Source of the DNA: Tubiluchus corallicola
Lineage: Eukaryota; Priapulida; Priapulimorpha; Priapulimorphida; Tubiluchidae
NCBI GenBank assembly: GCA_030141605.1
Contig: JAQGDQ010001338.1
Span: forward strand, 1 to 46,259
Direction of reading: 5' to 3'
Length of the DNA: 46,259 bases
This document shows, piece after piece, positions 23,701-30,344 of the stretch. A program made the translations under genes and the position numbers. The notes under the pieces were generated by a model. It saw only the letters and a program-made list of their open reading frames with translations. It was not told where the DNA came from and did not search any database. Numbering within the stretch: position 1 is the first letter of the stretch; each line of letters opens with the position of its first letter.

Positions 23701-25155
23701 AATTAATAAACTTAGATTTACAAAATTCACTTCATTCCGCTAGAGAGAGCACACTGTTTATGGTTTATGAAGCATGACATTAAATTTCTCATATAAAAAT
23801 TGTATTATCCAGTAATTACAAGTAAGTCTCTGCAATAACCAGTTGAGTCTGCCAGCAATTGTTTTTCTTAGTTTTTGGCTCCCTCATGCGGGAAAAAGAA
23901 GAAACAAATTATATGGGTAATTGGCTAATTTGCTCATAACACATTGGGTGTTGAATGATGATGACTGCATTTATTTTACTTCTTTCCATCTGACAGGCTG
24001 GTGTTGTTGAAGATAAGGTGGTACAGTATATTATACTACGGTAGATGCGGCTTAATAGACTACTGGGACGGAAGTATTTTGACCCAATTAACCGACTGAG
24101 TCAAATAGCTGAAGGGTTAAGTGTATTACTACTATACAAGTATGAGTCATCAGTCATCACCTTAATATGCATTGCAAAGGCTTAAAATGGATCTTAGAAA
24201 CGAATTAATATCAAAAATACCTATGTGCAATTATTTAAGAAGCATAATTTTTATAAGTGGATTAAAAAAAGAAAAAATTGCAAAATCTGATTATTGCAAT
24301 TAAAAAATACAAAAATTCATGCAAGGTCAGTTGCTTCACTTCTTCATGAAGAAGTTTGAAATTCTCATTGTGATAAAAACATTGAAAATCTGTCACTGTT
24401 GGCTGCACACTTTCACGCAAAACACCTAGTCACCTAGTGCTTGAGCTGCAGTTGGTGATGACCTTGTAAAAAACAGCAGGAACTTCAGAAACAAACCGCT
24501 GGTCAAGTGATTAAATGTTTAGCTTCAAGAAATAACGAGGTTAATTGCAGTGGACAAGCGGGTGACAGATTCAAAGCAAACCGCTGGTCAAGTGATTAAA
24601 TGTTTAGCTTCAAGAAATAACGAGGTTAATTGCAGTGGACAAGCGGGTGACAGATTCAAAGCAAACCGCTGGTCAAGTGATTAAATGTTTAGCTTCAAGA
24701 AATAACGAGGTTAATTGCAGTGGACAAGCGGGTGACAGATTCAAAGCAAAACGGCTACGCTAACATATTAGTGCATGTAATAAACGTATCGTATCTGCTT
24801 ACAAACAAAGCTGTGTTTAACGTGACTGTCTCTAGGCATATTATAGTTCAAAAAATGACATAAAACAGCAAAAGCTCTTTGGGCACACATAACGTATCTT
24901 ATTTTAAGTGCTTGAAGTAAAATATTGAGCCAATTATACGAAGTTATTTGAGTCAATTGCCAACGGTTTTACATACATACATACAAAAGGCCCGTACCAG
25001 GTGCTTTTGAGTCAATTAAGCAACTGAGTCTACTAATTGTGAGTTTATTGAGCAGCGCCTATTGTATCATGATAATTTTTGAATCCGCCAACTAATTAAT
25101 TCATCTGTTTTAGGATGAACTAACACAACGGTTAGCTCGTTTGAGGCAGCAGTGA
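7991..25155 (+). CDS. CHMP1B: CHMP1B, charged multivesicular body protein 1B (ESCRT-III), complete
   Basis: Seven exons join to 603 nt (200 residues plus stop): 7991-8006, 10356-10453, 11336-11482, 16784-16852, 19946-20097, 23093-23171, 25114-25155. All introns are GT-AG and all phases agree. The product is an ESCRT-III subunit. In the family it polymerises on endosomal, midbody and nuclear-envelope membranes and recruits VPS4, spastin and other MIT-domain proteins. The protein starts MSNME-K-HLFNLKF, as CHMP1B-type proteins do. It has a basic Lys-rich alpha-1 (residues 6-40), the HAENAIRQKNQ helix (about 53-63), the TMNLEK-like block (here SMNLEK, 105-110), an acidic C-terminal half, ADEAGLELNMELP (about 157-169) and a final MIM1 motif DELTQRLARLR (188-198). 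Length matches the family (~199). It is CHMP1B-like rather than CHMP1A-like by its start and its ELNMELPQG segment. Confidence 0.96.
8800..9033 (+). mobile_element. LINE-like 3' tail with (TTGAA)n
   Basis: AT-rich sequence with AAATAAACTTG at about 8887, ending in AATAAATTGAATTGAATTGA. The pentamer tail after an AATAAA is typical of a LINE 3' end. No coding part is recognisable. It lies within CHMP1B intron 1. Confidence 0.45.
9224..9735 (+). mobile_element. hAT-like MITE family 1, copy 1
   Basis: About 510 bp. The left end is (T)AGGGATGAGAAT and the right end ATTCTCATCCCTG, inverted repeats of ~13 bp. CACTAT occurs just outside both ends as a remnant target duplication. It shares its whole body with copies at 19314, 25665 and, inverted, 35911. 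No transposase frame. Lies in CHMP1B intron 1. Confidence 0.85.
9885..10133 (+). mobile_element. tRNA-derived SINE with (TTA)n tail, single-unit copy
   Basis: The head carries a pol III A box (GTTTAGTCTAGTGGTAATG) and, ~35 bp later, a B box (AGTTCGAACC), as in a tRNA-derived SINE. The body contains GTTGCCCTGCCTGACGCGTG and the 3' part ends in GCCGACTTTAAATAAAGG followed by TTATTATTATTA. The element aligns end to end with the minus-strand SINE at 13013-16680, which carries a ~3.4 kb internal array where this copy has a single unit. Lies in CHMP1B intron 1. Confidence 0.85.
10278..10302. repeat. (TA)n microsatellite
   Basis: About 12 TA dinucleotides, 54 bp upstream of CHMP1B exon 2. Confidence 0.9.
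10356..10453 (+). CDS. CHMP1B: CHMP1B coding exon 2
   Basis: Acceptor CAACAG, donor GTTTGT. Encodes the rest of Lys6 and residues 7-38, including HLFNLKFAAKELERSAKKC, the basic membrane-facing alpha-1 helix of ESCRT-III. Confidence 0.95.
10536..10590. mobile_element. right-end fragment of pogo-like element
   Basis: Matches the right terminus of the large element at 38442-40904: TGAAACGTCGCCAAGCGGGG, then a diverged AAGTGAGGACGTATTGTA end. The left part is missing or unrecognisable. A 5S-headed SINE starts four bases after its end. Confidence 0.6.
10595..11137 (+). mobile_element. 5S rRNA-headed SINE, copy 1
   Basis: The first ~120 bp are a diverged 5S rRNA: AACTACAGCCATATCACG start, AAAGTTAAGCAATGTAGAGC, GCCTGGTTAGTACTTGGATG (internal pol III control region) and GGTGCTGTAGGCTT end. 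About 400 bp of unrelated body follows, colinear with 39418-39970. True 5S genes end at the GGCTT, so this is a SINE3-type retroposon rather than a 5S gene. Open frames of 69-91 codons exist in both copies on both strands but show no family resemblance. Lies in CHMP1B intron 2. Confidence 0.85.
11336..11482 (+). CDS. CHMP1B: CHMP1B coding exon 3
   Basis: Acceptor TGTGCAG, donor GTATGT, phase 0 on both sides, 49 codons (residues 39-87). Contains KIHAENAIRQKNQ and SSRIDAVSARVQTACTMKK, the helical-hairpin core that ESCRT-III subunits use to assemble. Confidence 0.96.
11641..11779. repeat. (CT)n microsatellite
   Basis: About 137 bp of almost pure CT dinucleotides with a CCGTCTCCGTCT interruption near 11692-11704. 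Lies in CHMP1B intron 3. Confidence 0.97.
11818..12041. repeat. 74-bp tandem repeat, three copies
   Basis: Units start ACATTTACAGTAAGAAT at 11818, 11892 and 11966, with a few substitutions between them. Confidence 0.92.
12108..12365 (-). pseudogene. LINE reverse transcriptase C-terminal fragment
   Basis: Minus-strand frame reading RFESVEHFLLHCPLYQLARV then MFDKLNEI, ending KIFRCIHEFILRTKRFQ and stop. The H-F-L-L-x-C-P-x-Y block followed by a helical tail is the usual C-terminus of CR1/Jockey-type LINE proteins. It is 5' truncated at about 12365 by in-frame stops. Lies in CHMP1B intron 3, antisense to the gene. Confidence 0.7.
13013..16680 (-). mobile_element. tRNA-derived SINE with giant internal satellite
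   Basis: Read on the minus strand, the head (16680 to ~16584) matches the SINE at 9885-10133: CAGTTTAGTCTAATGATAAC (A box), CGTCTGGGAGGTCGTGAGTT (B-box region), GGTCATACC. The tail (~13130 to 13013) matches its 3' part: TTAATTGTTAATCCAAAGAG then GCCGACTTTAAATAAA. Between them the family body segment GTTGCCCTGTCTGGCACGTG is tandemly amplified to ~3.4 kb. The two flanks are therefore one SINE insertion expanded from within. Lies in CHMP1B intron 3. Confidence 0.85.
13136..16583. repeat. 34/35-bp satellite array (~100 copies)
   Basis: Unit begins CCCTACATACCACGTGCC and ends AGACAGGGCAACTTGTA; 35 bp, or 34 bp when one C is lost. Variation is concentrated at CACGTG/CACGCG/CACCTG and at the CC/CCC count. 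The + strand unit contains no stop in any frame, so three overlapping open frames of 1174, 1156 and 1135 codons arise; these are not genes. A 7-unit, 243-bp higher-order period is visible at 13837-14298. Confidence 0.97.
16784..16852 (+). CDS. CHMP1B: CHMP1B coding exon 4
   Basis: Acceptor TTTTGCAG, donor GTGCGC, 23 codons (residues 88-110), VTTSMAGVVKAMDSAMRS followed by MNLEK. It lies only ~100 bp downstream of the large satellite-bearing SINE. Confidence 0.95.
17016..17655. mobile_element. piggyBac-like MITE
   Basis: The left end TTAA-CTCCTTTAGGACC is mirrored by GGTCCTGAAGGAG-TTAG at the right: 13-bp inverted repeats with one mismatch. They are flanked by TTAA (17012-17015) and TTAG (17656-17659), a one-base decayed piggyBac target duplication. 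Length 640 bp, no transposase. Lies in CHMP1B intron 4, just downstream of exon 4. Confidence 0.6.
17782..17996 (+). mobile_element. LTR-like direct repeat, truncated copy
   Basis: Starts TGTTGTGTTTTGTTTCTCTC and shares ~200 bp with 18050-18423, including ACCTTATATATCAGTGC (TATA-like). It lacks the 3' end of the second copy. About 50 bp separate the two copies, so they are not the two LTRs of a full element. Confidence 0.45.
18050..18423 (+). mobile_element. solo-LTR-like repeat
   Basis: A 374-bp sequence beginning TGTTGTG and ending CCACAACA, the TG...CA ends expected of an LTR. It has a TATA-like CCTTATATATCAG about two thirds in. The flanks (CGAAT, ACTAT) do not form a target duplication. 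No gag or pol sequence is nearby. It could also be another class of repeat. Confidence 0.4.
18739..19265. mobile_element. hAT-like MITE family 2, copy A
   Basis: The left end CAGTGGTGACTCGTG and right end CACGAGCCACCACTA are inverted repeats with two mismatches. They are flanked by 8-bp CTTACAAC/CTTGCAAC (7 of 8 identical), the hAT signature. Length 527 bp with no transposase. Its body is shared with 27675-28131. Lies in CHMP1B intron 4. Confidence 0.82.
19314..19807 (+). mobile_element. hAT-like MITE family 1, copy 2
   Basis: CAGGGATGGAAAT... to ATTCTCATCCCTG, 494 bp, colinear with copy 1. AATAT occurs just outside both ends. Ends 138 bp before CHMP1B exon 5. Confidence 0.85.
19946..20097 (+). 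CDS. CHMP1B: CHMP1B coding exon 5
   Basis: Acceptor TTACCAG, donor GTAACT, phase 0 in and phase 2 out. Encodes residues 111-160 plus two bases: LMDRFEKDFEDLDVQ, then NAMSSTTTVTAPQGEVDSLM and ADEAG. Confidence 0.95.
20185..20715. repeat. composite repeat: ~65-bp unit joined by (GAT)n
   Basis: Seven copies of a block running from TTTTAGTAGAGTTAACAGGG to TTTTGGAGACTATA, each separated by a GAT/ATG microsatellite of different length. Total period is ~75-110 bp. A two-level repeat in CHMP1B intron 5. On the minus strand it reads as poly-Ser and poly-His frames that are not genes. Confidence 0.93.
21073..22330. repeat. 72-bp minisatellite (~17.5 copies)
   Basis: Unit contains GCGATGACCATCGGTCAACT, CACATAGTGTCATAAAGACA and GAATACAATCAGAGTTATTG. 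Period is exactly 72 with almost no indels, so a 438-codon minus-strand frame stays open. A diverged unit recurs at 22979-23022 near exon 6. Lies in CHMP1B intron 5. The palindrome TGACC-ATC-GGTCA is present once per unit. Confidence 0.96.
22340..22632 (-). repeat. dispersed repeat (copy 1) next to 60-bp array
   Basis: From about TTTATTTCCACTCTGCATC to TGATAATATATACATAAAAG, nearly identical to 33167-33455. The T-rich left end suggests a retroposon lying on the minus strand. No coding sequence seen. Confidence 0.75.
22632..22880. repeat. ~60-bp G-run minisatellite, four copies
   Basis: Unit is a run of 6-11 G, then AGTAGTGAATGAAAGATGAA and ATGGAGCGAGAACTAAGAAA, ending ACTGTGATGTG. A single copy follows the second dispersed repeat at 33460-33513, so the unit belongs to that repeat and has been multiplied here. 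Confidence 0.9.
23093..23171 (+). CDS. CHMP1B: CHMP1B coding exon 6
   Basis: Acceptor TCTTTTCAG, donor GTAAGT. Its first base completes Gly161, then LELNMELPQGGTQSLGVST and the linker AAASVEQ (to residue 187), ending in phase 0. Confidence 0.95.
23270..23365 (-). mobile_element. tRNA-like (SINE head or tRNA pseudogene)
   Basis: On the minus strand: CTGTGGTATAGTAATTAGCA (A-box region), then CTACCCAGAAAGCAGAAGG and CCTGGGTTCAAATCCCAG (B box with paired T stem). A second partial copy of the A-box side lies at 23398-23460. The T arm is well formed but I cannot fold a full cloverleaf with confidence. Lies in CHMP1B intron 6. Confidence 0.5.
23997..24017 (+). CDS. CHMP1B: candidate 21-nt alternative microexon of CHMP1B
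   Basis: A strong acceptor (long pyrimidine tract ending CTGACAG) precedes 21 bases coding AGVVEDK, followed by GTGGTA. Both flanking coding exons have phase-0 boundaries here, so inclusion would keep frame and add seven residues directly before the MIM1 motif. CHMP1B proteins I know join ...EQ directly to DEL, so the skipped form is the default. The donor is only moderate. Not proven. Confidence 0.3.
24034..25066. mobile_element. possible ~1-kb TIR element
   Basis: The left end ACGGTAGATGCGGCTTAATA and the complement of the right end (ACAATAGGCGCTGCTCAATA) match at about 17 of 24 positions, differences mostly transitions. Both are followed inside by GACT/CAATTA motifs in mirrored order. No clear target duplication. 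Fills most of CHMP1B intron 6. Confidence 0.35.
24491..24755. repeat. 85-bp tandem repeat, three copies
   Basis: Units start CAAACCGCTGGTCAAGTGAT at 24492, 24577 and 24662, with essentially identical sequence, so the amplification is recent. Lies inside the putative TIR element. Confidence 0.95.
25114..25155 (+). CDS. CHMP1B: CHMP1B coding exon 7 with stop
   Basis: Acceptor GTTTTAG, then 13 codons DELTQRLARLRQQ and TGA. This matches the MIM1 consensus (D/E)xxLxxRLxxL(K/R), which binds MIT domains of VPS4, spastin, LIP5 and related proteins. Confidence 0.96.
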   Translation, partial: DELTQRLARLRQQ

Positions 25156-25270
25156 TAACATTTACGTAAGTATCTTCATCTTTCCACGTCTAATCTTTGT
25201 AAGTTATTTACTATCTTATTTCTTTTGACACTCCTCTTTGGTTTTCATGTGAATCATGTTTCAATAATTT

Positions 25271-25276
25271 AATAAA
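25271..25276 (+). terminator. candidate poly(A) signal of CHMP1B
   Basis: AATAAA 116 bases after the CHMP1B stop codon, followed by T/G-rich sequence. It is the first canonical hexamer after the stop. Confidence 0.5.
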
Positions 25277-25664
25277 CTCTCATTTGATTGTTCAACCGTA
25301 GAATGGAGTAAAAAATGACATTTCAAAAACGGTTACTGTGTATCAAAACAAACAGTCTTTTATTTTATATTTTTCAGAGAAGGATCAGTTTTCTACGTGA
25401 ACATTTATGTACGTAGGTGCCTTCATTACGTATTAGGCCTGTAGCGATACATCAATGCATCCTGAAATCTTGTATTACGATATGCGCATTACTAAAGTGC
25501 ACCCGTATTGTGATAAAATGAGTTGATGATCTAATTTAGCAAACCTAACACGTATTTCACGGTATTCTGATAAAAACATTGTTTAGTAATTCAAGCTGCA
25601 GCTGTAGATTGTACTGTAGATATGTAACAATCAGTGCAGTTTGAGGTAGTTGACTTGATACAGG

Positions 25665-26168
25665 CAGGGATGAGAATTTTCCGCGGATGCGTGGAATTCC
25701 GAGTTTTTGGAAGACCAGTAGTGCCATTTTTGTAAATCGTTTAAATTTGTTGAGAAAATGTTTACGGACCCAGTACATTATTTCACAAGTTGATCGCTAG
25801 GTGGCAGGCCGTCACTTTGTTTACATCACGTACATCAGTGTAACAACGTGTATGTCTTTATGTATAAAAATATAGAATCAATTGTGCTGAGTTATCTGAG
25901 TCAATTGCAGACAGTTTTTATATACTTTTGCATAGGAGTGGCCAGTACTTAGGTGTTTTTGAGAAAATTAGGTATCATGTATCCTTGATAGTTGTGTATT
26001 TTAAAATATGCATGAAACAAGGTAACTGATATTTTAAGTCCACTTAGAGGCTCTCTGTGGTCACAAAATTGCAATTTTTTGCTTCGACCCCTTGCCCCTC
26101 AACCCCATTAGGAGCCTAGGCGGCCCCAAAACCCCCGGCCTGTTTGCATTTTGTCATTCTCATCCCTG
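25665..26168 (+). mobile_element. hAT-like MITE family 1, copy 3, perfect TSD
   Basis: CAGGGATGAGAAT to ATTCTCATCCCTG, 504 bp, flanked on both sides by the identical 8-mer GATACAGG (25657-25664 and 26169-26176). This fixes the ends of the family and its hAT type. Intergenic, downstream of CHMP1B. Confidence 0.92.
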
Positions 26169-26176
26169 GATACAGG

Positions 26177-27666
26177 CACTGCTGGCAGCTAAAGTGGTTG
26201 AAAATACACGAGGTGTTTAACATGTAGTGCGGTAATTACGTTGTTTACATGTAAACTTATGGAATGGCAAAAGTGAACCAGAAAATGCATGAGCAACTTT
26301 TAAACGTAAAGTTTTGCTATGTTTTGTTTTTCTGCTGGTTTACTGTGCAAACAATAACCTACACACTACACAAGTAGTAAATAAAAATCATAGTAGATAA
26401 ACAGTTTATCGAGTTGTTTTAGCATTTAGCAATCATAAAATTGTTGGTCGATAAAATATGTTTAGCATTTATTCTCAATGGTTTGATCTAGTTTTTTTTT
26501 AAAACCTATAAACGTTAACTCAGGTGTATCGCGATTAGGGGTGAGCATTCTCTATCAGAAAGCGAATTTGAATCGAATCTAATGTCAGCATTTCGAATTT
26601 GAACACAGATACTGAAAAAAGTACGTGAAATGTGAGTCTTGTTCAAGTAGTAACATAAGATCGGCTGCTTTCTCTAACTTAGTACAAAATAACTACATAA
26701 AATTTCACCATAAGTCGACCAAATAAGACAACTTCTTATTATGTTTAGGTCAATATAATGACTAGAGGTGAGCATTCCCTGCCAAAAAGAGAATCGAATT
26801 GAATTTGTGAGTTTGGAACTCAAATCAAACAAAATTTTCAAACCGGACTTAAATTAGAATTTAGCTGTCAAGAGTTTCGTATCGTTAATAATACGAGGTC
26901 TCACAAAGATCAAGCATATTACTTGCTTTTATTCTGTAGCAAGAACACTAATAATTTGTCAAAAAATTGTGTACAGAAATCACAACTAAACTGTGCCGAC
27001 TGCATGATGTTTCAAGTTTTTATGATAAAGAACGTATGTATCATGACTCAAGTTTATTGTTACCACCCCATTATGTATGCAGAGTTAGTTATCAAAGTGT
27101 AATATATATATATATATATATTCTTGTTTCTTGAAGATGTGAACATTGTTTTTACAAAGTTGCGTCTTTGAAAATCTTTGAAATGATCGGGACTTTAAAG
27201 TGATTTAAACTACATGACACATTCATCACATTTTAGTTACTAAATCTTTCTAACATTTTTCTTAAACATTGAAATAAGCCTAACTTCCCAAAATGCTTGA
27301 TCTTTCCTTTAATTAATATAAAAGTGGTCAAAGTGACTTCAAAATGATAAAGCCAAAAAGCATAGTGTGACTTTTGATCCATTTCTCTTATTTTGGAGAT
27401 TTTTATTGATTTTCAAAGTGAAATGTAAATAACTTAAAGTCTAAGAAAATCTTTCACTAGTGAATAATGCAGTTTTACCTGTTTTATAATTGTAAATGTA
27501 TGTATATTTTAACACTAATTTGCAATTGTATTGACTGCATATCATCTGTCTTGTACAGATTACAATTGGAAGAAATATTAAGAAATATTGTTAATGCAAC
27601 ATAAAAATTTTCTGTTTCTATCTGTTTTGCACTTCCTGTTTCAAGCAGTGCAGTGTGACCATGGTT
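26177..27666. other. intergenic, no gene recognised
   Basis: AT-rich sequence with two GGTGAGCATTC-containing stretches (26528 and 26765) that look like decayed copies of one repeat, and a (TA)n run at 27101-27121. No exon-like frame on either strand. Confidence 0.5.
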
Positions 27667-27674
27667 TAATTAAT

Positions 27675-28131
27675 CAGTAGCAGCCTGTAGGTAAAATTAC
27701 TGGGGGTGCTGCTTTAATACTGTGTAAAACAAAACAAACATATAATTTTAGTGTTGTAATTTGTAAGTGTAATTTTTAACAAACAAACATATGAAAGTTT
27801 ATACATAAACTTGATGAAAATCCTAAACAAAAAAATATTTTTTACTAATAGCCTAAATTGTCACAGCTCAAGTTTGATCCATTCTCTACCTGGGTTTTCA
27901 GACATGCAGGCATGGCCGCATGCGCACAACAGCCAAACACCGCGTTGCTGGAGCGCACTGTGCTGGGCTGGGCTGTGAAGCACACAGTACTACCCTCACG
28001 TGCTCTGATTCCGTACAAGTATAAAGAAAGAACTAAAGAAAAAAGACTTATTATATTGAACATTATTGATAATATCGAGTGAAAATAGTGGGTGCTGCAG
28101 TTCCACGGTACCTATACACGAGCCGCCACTG
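27675..28131. mobile_element. hAT-like MITE family 2, copy B
   Basis: Colinear with 18739-19265 over most of its length: AAAACAAACATATAATTTTA, GCGCACTGTGCTGGGCTG, then CACGAGCCGCCACTG at the right end. The left inverted repeat is decayed. A further right-end fragment of the same family lies at 28311-28377. Confidence 0.75.
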
Positions 28132-28310
28132 CATAAAGGTACAATGCTGCCGTATCCATCCTAAGACGGCAACGGATATCACCACTGACAGTATTTACCG
28201 TATTACATGATGGCAGTTCAAATGTCAGTCTCAACTACTGCTGAGTATTGAAGAAAGAGTGTTCACTAACCTAATTCTGGCACACGACACAGTTAAGGAA
28301 GCACAATATT

Positions 28311-28377
28311 ATCGATACTATTGAGTGAAAATGAATTTCTGCAGTTCCACAGTACCTGTACACAAGCCCGCCACTGT
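28311..28377. mobile_element. hAT-like MITE family 2, right-end fragment
   Basis: Matches the last ~65 bp of copy B: ATTGAGTGAAAATGAATTTC, then CAGTTCCACAGTACCTG and CCCGCCACTG. Confidence 0.65.
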
Positions 28378-28697
28378 TTGGTTTTGACAAAGCAAAAAAA
28401 TTACTTTTACTTTTCTAAGCTGAACACAGCACGCAGTTCCACTATAAGTAATGTGGCAGCAAGAATGAAACATCAGACACCAAGAACTATTTTTTAAACA
28501 AATAATTTTATTATTCATACACGATGCAGTGCAGCAGTTGTGCAACTGTGGTTAACTTAACAGTGGTAAAAGTATAATTAAAAACTACAACAACTTCTCT
28601 CCTGATTGCAGATAACAATAAAAAATTTCACTACTCGAATATAATTAACACAGCGTTTGGCAATAAAGTTGATAGGATTGAATCAGCAGCAAATAAA

Positions 28698-29159
28698 ATG
28701 CAAAGATTTCCAAGCTTGTTTGTTTTGTTCACAAGATGTCACTATTGCTTAGCCTTAGTCGAAACTGTATTTCTGTACAACTCTGAGCTCTGGACATCAA
28801 AAGCAAATCATAAAGCTGAAATCGATGCGTTTCAAAGGCGAAATTACAGAAACCTTTTGGGTATTAGATGGCCAAAGAAAATTTCAAACAAAGATCCATA
28901 TGAAAAAATAAAAGAAGAACCTTGGAGAAGAAAAATAAAAAGACACCGTTTAAGATGGATTGGGCATATGCTTAGACTATCTGATGATGTTCCAGTGAAG
29001 ATAGCTCTTCAACAAGTCATAGAAGCAGCTAAAAAACCTGCAGGAGGACAAATGTTAACATATCTAGATTTTGCACAGAAAGATTTAAACACTTCAGCAT
29101 TGATCCTTAGAAATAAATGTACTTGGGGCATTGCGGCGAGTAGGGAGTCCTGGCCATAG
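28698..29159 (+). pseudogene. LINE RT C-terminal fragment
   Basis: The frame encodes the end of a non-LTR reverse transcriptase protein: VFLYNSELWTSKANHKAEID, FQRRNYRNLLGIRWPKKISN, then RRLRW-like RHRLRWIGHMLRL, the typical post-RT region of RTE/L1-type LINEs. It lacks the RT catalytic core, so it is 5' truncated. A second, shorter copy of this end lies at 36925-37165. Confidence 0.8.
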
Positions 29160-29605
29160 GGAGGTGAACAGAATCATGTCCCTGGACGTGTGATTCATTG
29201 GACGACGATGATGATGTTGATGATGACCTGGAATAGGGAGGTGAGCAGAATCATGTCACTGGACGTATGATTCATTGGATGACGACGATGATGGCTTTTG
29301 TTAGAGATAAATGCACTTGGGGCGCATTGCGGCGAGCAGGGACTCCTGGCATAGGGAGGTGAGCAGAATCATGTCACTGGACGTATGATTCATTGGATGA
29401 TGATGATGATGACTTTTGTTAGAAATAAATCCACTTGGGGCATTGCAGCGAGTAGAGAGTCCTGGCATAGAGAGGTGAGCAGAATCATGTCCCTGGACGT
29501 ATGATTCATTCGATGATGATGATGATGATGGTGGTGATGATGATCTGGCATAGGGAGGTTAGCAGAATCACGTCCCTGGACGTGTGATTCATTGCATGAT
29601 GATGA
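29100..29605 (+). repeat. multiplied LINE 3' tail
   Basis: The sequence from CTTGGGGCATTGCGGCGAG through GAGGTGAGCAGAATCATGTC and GACGTATGATTCATT to a (GAT)n run recurs about five times in tandem, some copies truncated at the left. Each repeat ends in GAT triplets, so the LINE 3' UTR plus its tail has been duplicated repeatedly. Confidence 0.85.
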
Positions 29606-29639
29606 CTATTGCTCAATGTCTAGAATCGACATAATGAGC

Positions 29640-29735
29640 ATGTGATGATGATGATGATGTTGCTGCTGCTGCTGACGATGATGATGATGTTGCTGCTGCC
29701 GCTGATGATGATGATGATGATGATGACTGTTGCTC
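29640..29735. repeat. (GAT)n/(GCT)n compound microsatellite
   Basis: Alternating blocks of GATGAT and TGCTGCTGCTG, two cycles, just after the LINE tail. Confidence 0.9.
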
Positions 29736-30257
29736 ACCAGTTTTAATAATAACACAGAACGATGAGCTTGGTATCAAAATGATCCTGATTGGAGATTCAG
29801 GATATGTGAATAACTAGAAAAGCTTAATTGCTGAAGTTACAGACAATTTTGCTAGGCACACATCATAACGAACGAAACTCAAAATTTGGATTGAAACCGT
29901 CGTCTATCATTTCTATGTATCAGTTCTGATGAACACTACTAATCACTACTAATCATTATTATCTGAACACTGTGTATCTATAGCAACACTTATAAACGTT
30001 ACAAATTAAACACGTGCCATTATTTCACATTTAGATACAAATCTGAAAGTGTTACAAAAACTGTAGCACAATTTTCTGTACAAACTGTGAGAAAAGTTAT
30101 CACTTTGAACTGATTAAATGCCATAAAAATTAATATCACTCGAATGCATGAAAATTGATTGCTTAAAATTTCAATACTCAGTGAAAGACAAAGCCGTGTA
30201 AGTATCACAATTAGTACTGAGTGTAACCAACAGACGGCGCTGCGTGGTGGTTATCAG

Positions 30258-30344
30258 TTAGTCTGTAGCATACGCAAGATTACACGACAGTAGTTTTTCC
30301 ACTGCGGGTATCGTCAAACCTTTGCGGGTTGCATAGTCTGCCAC
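30258..30344 (-). CDS. MTR: MTR terminal exon with stop
   Basis: Acceptor ACTCCTAG, 28 codons and [21 protein letters not shown], then a variable end. It matches the end of the family (V-x-DYA-RK...VE), though the usual WLGP/WLAP is replaced by LLSC. Phase fits the exon at 32946. Confidence 0.92.
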   Translation of the reverse strand: MADYATRKGLTIPAVEKLLSCNLAYATD

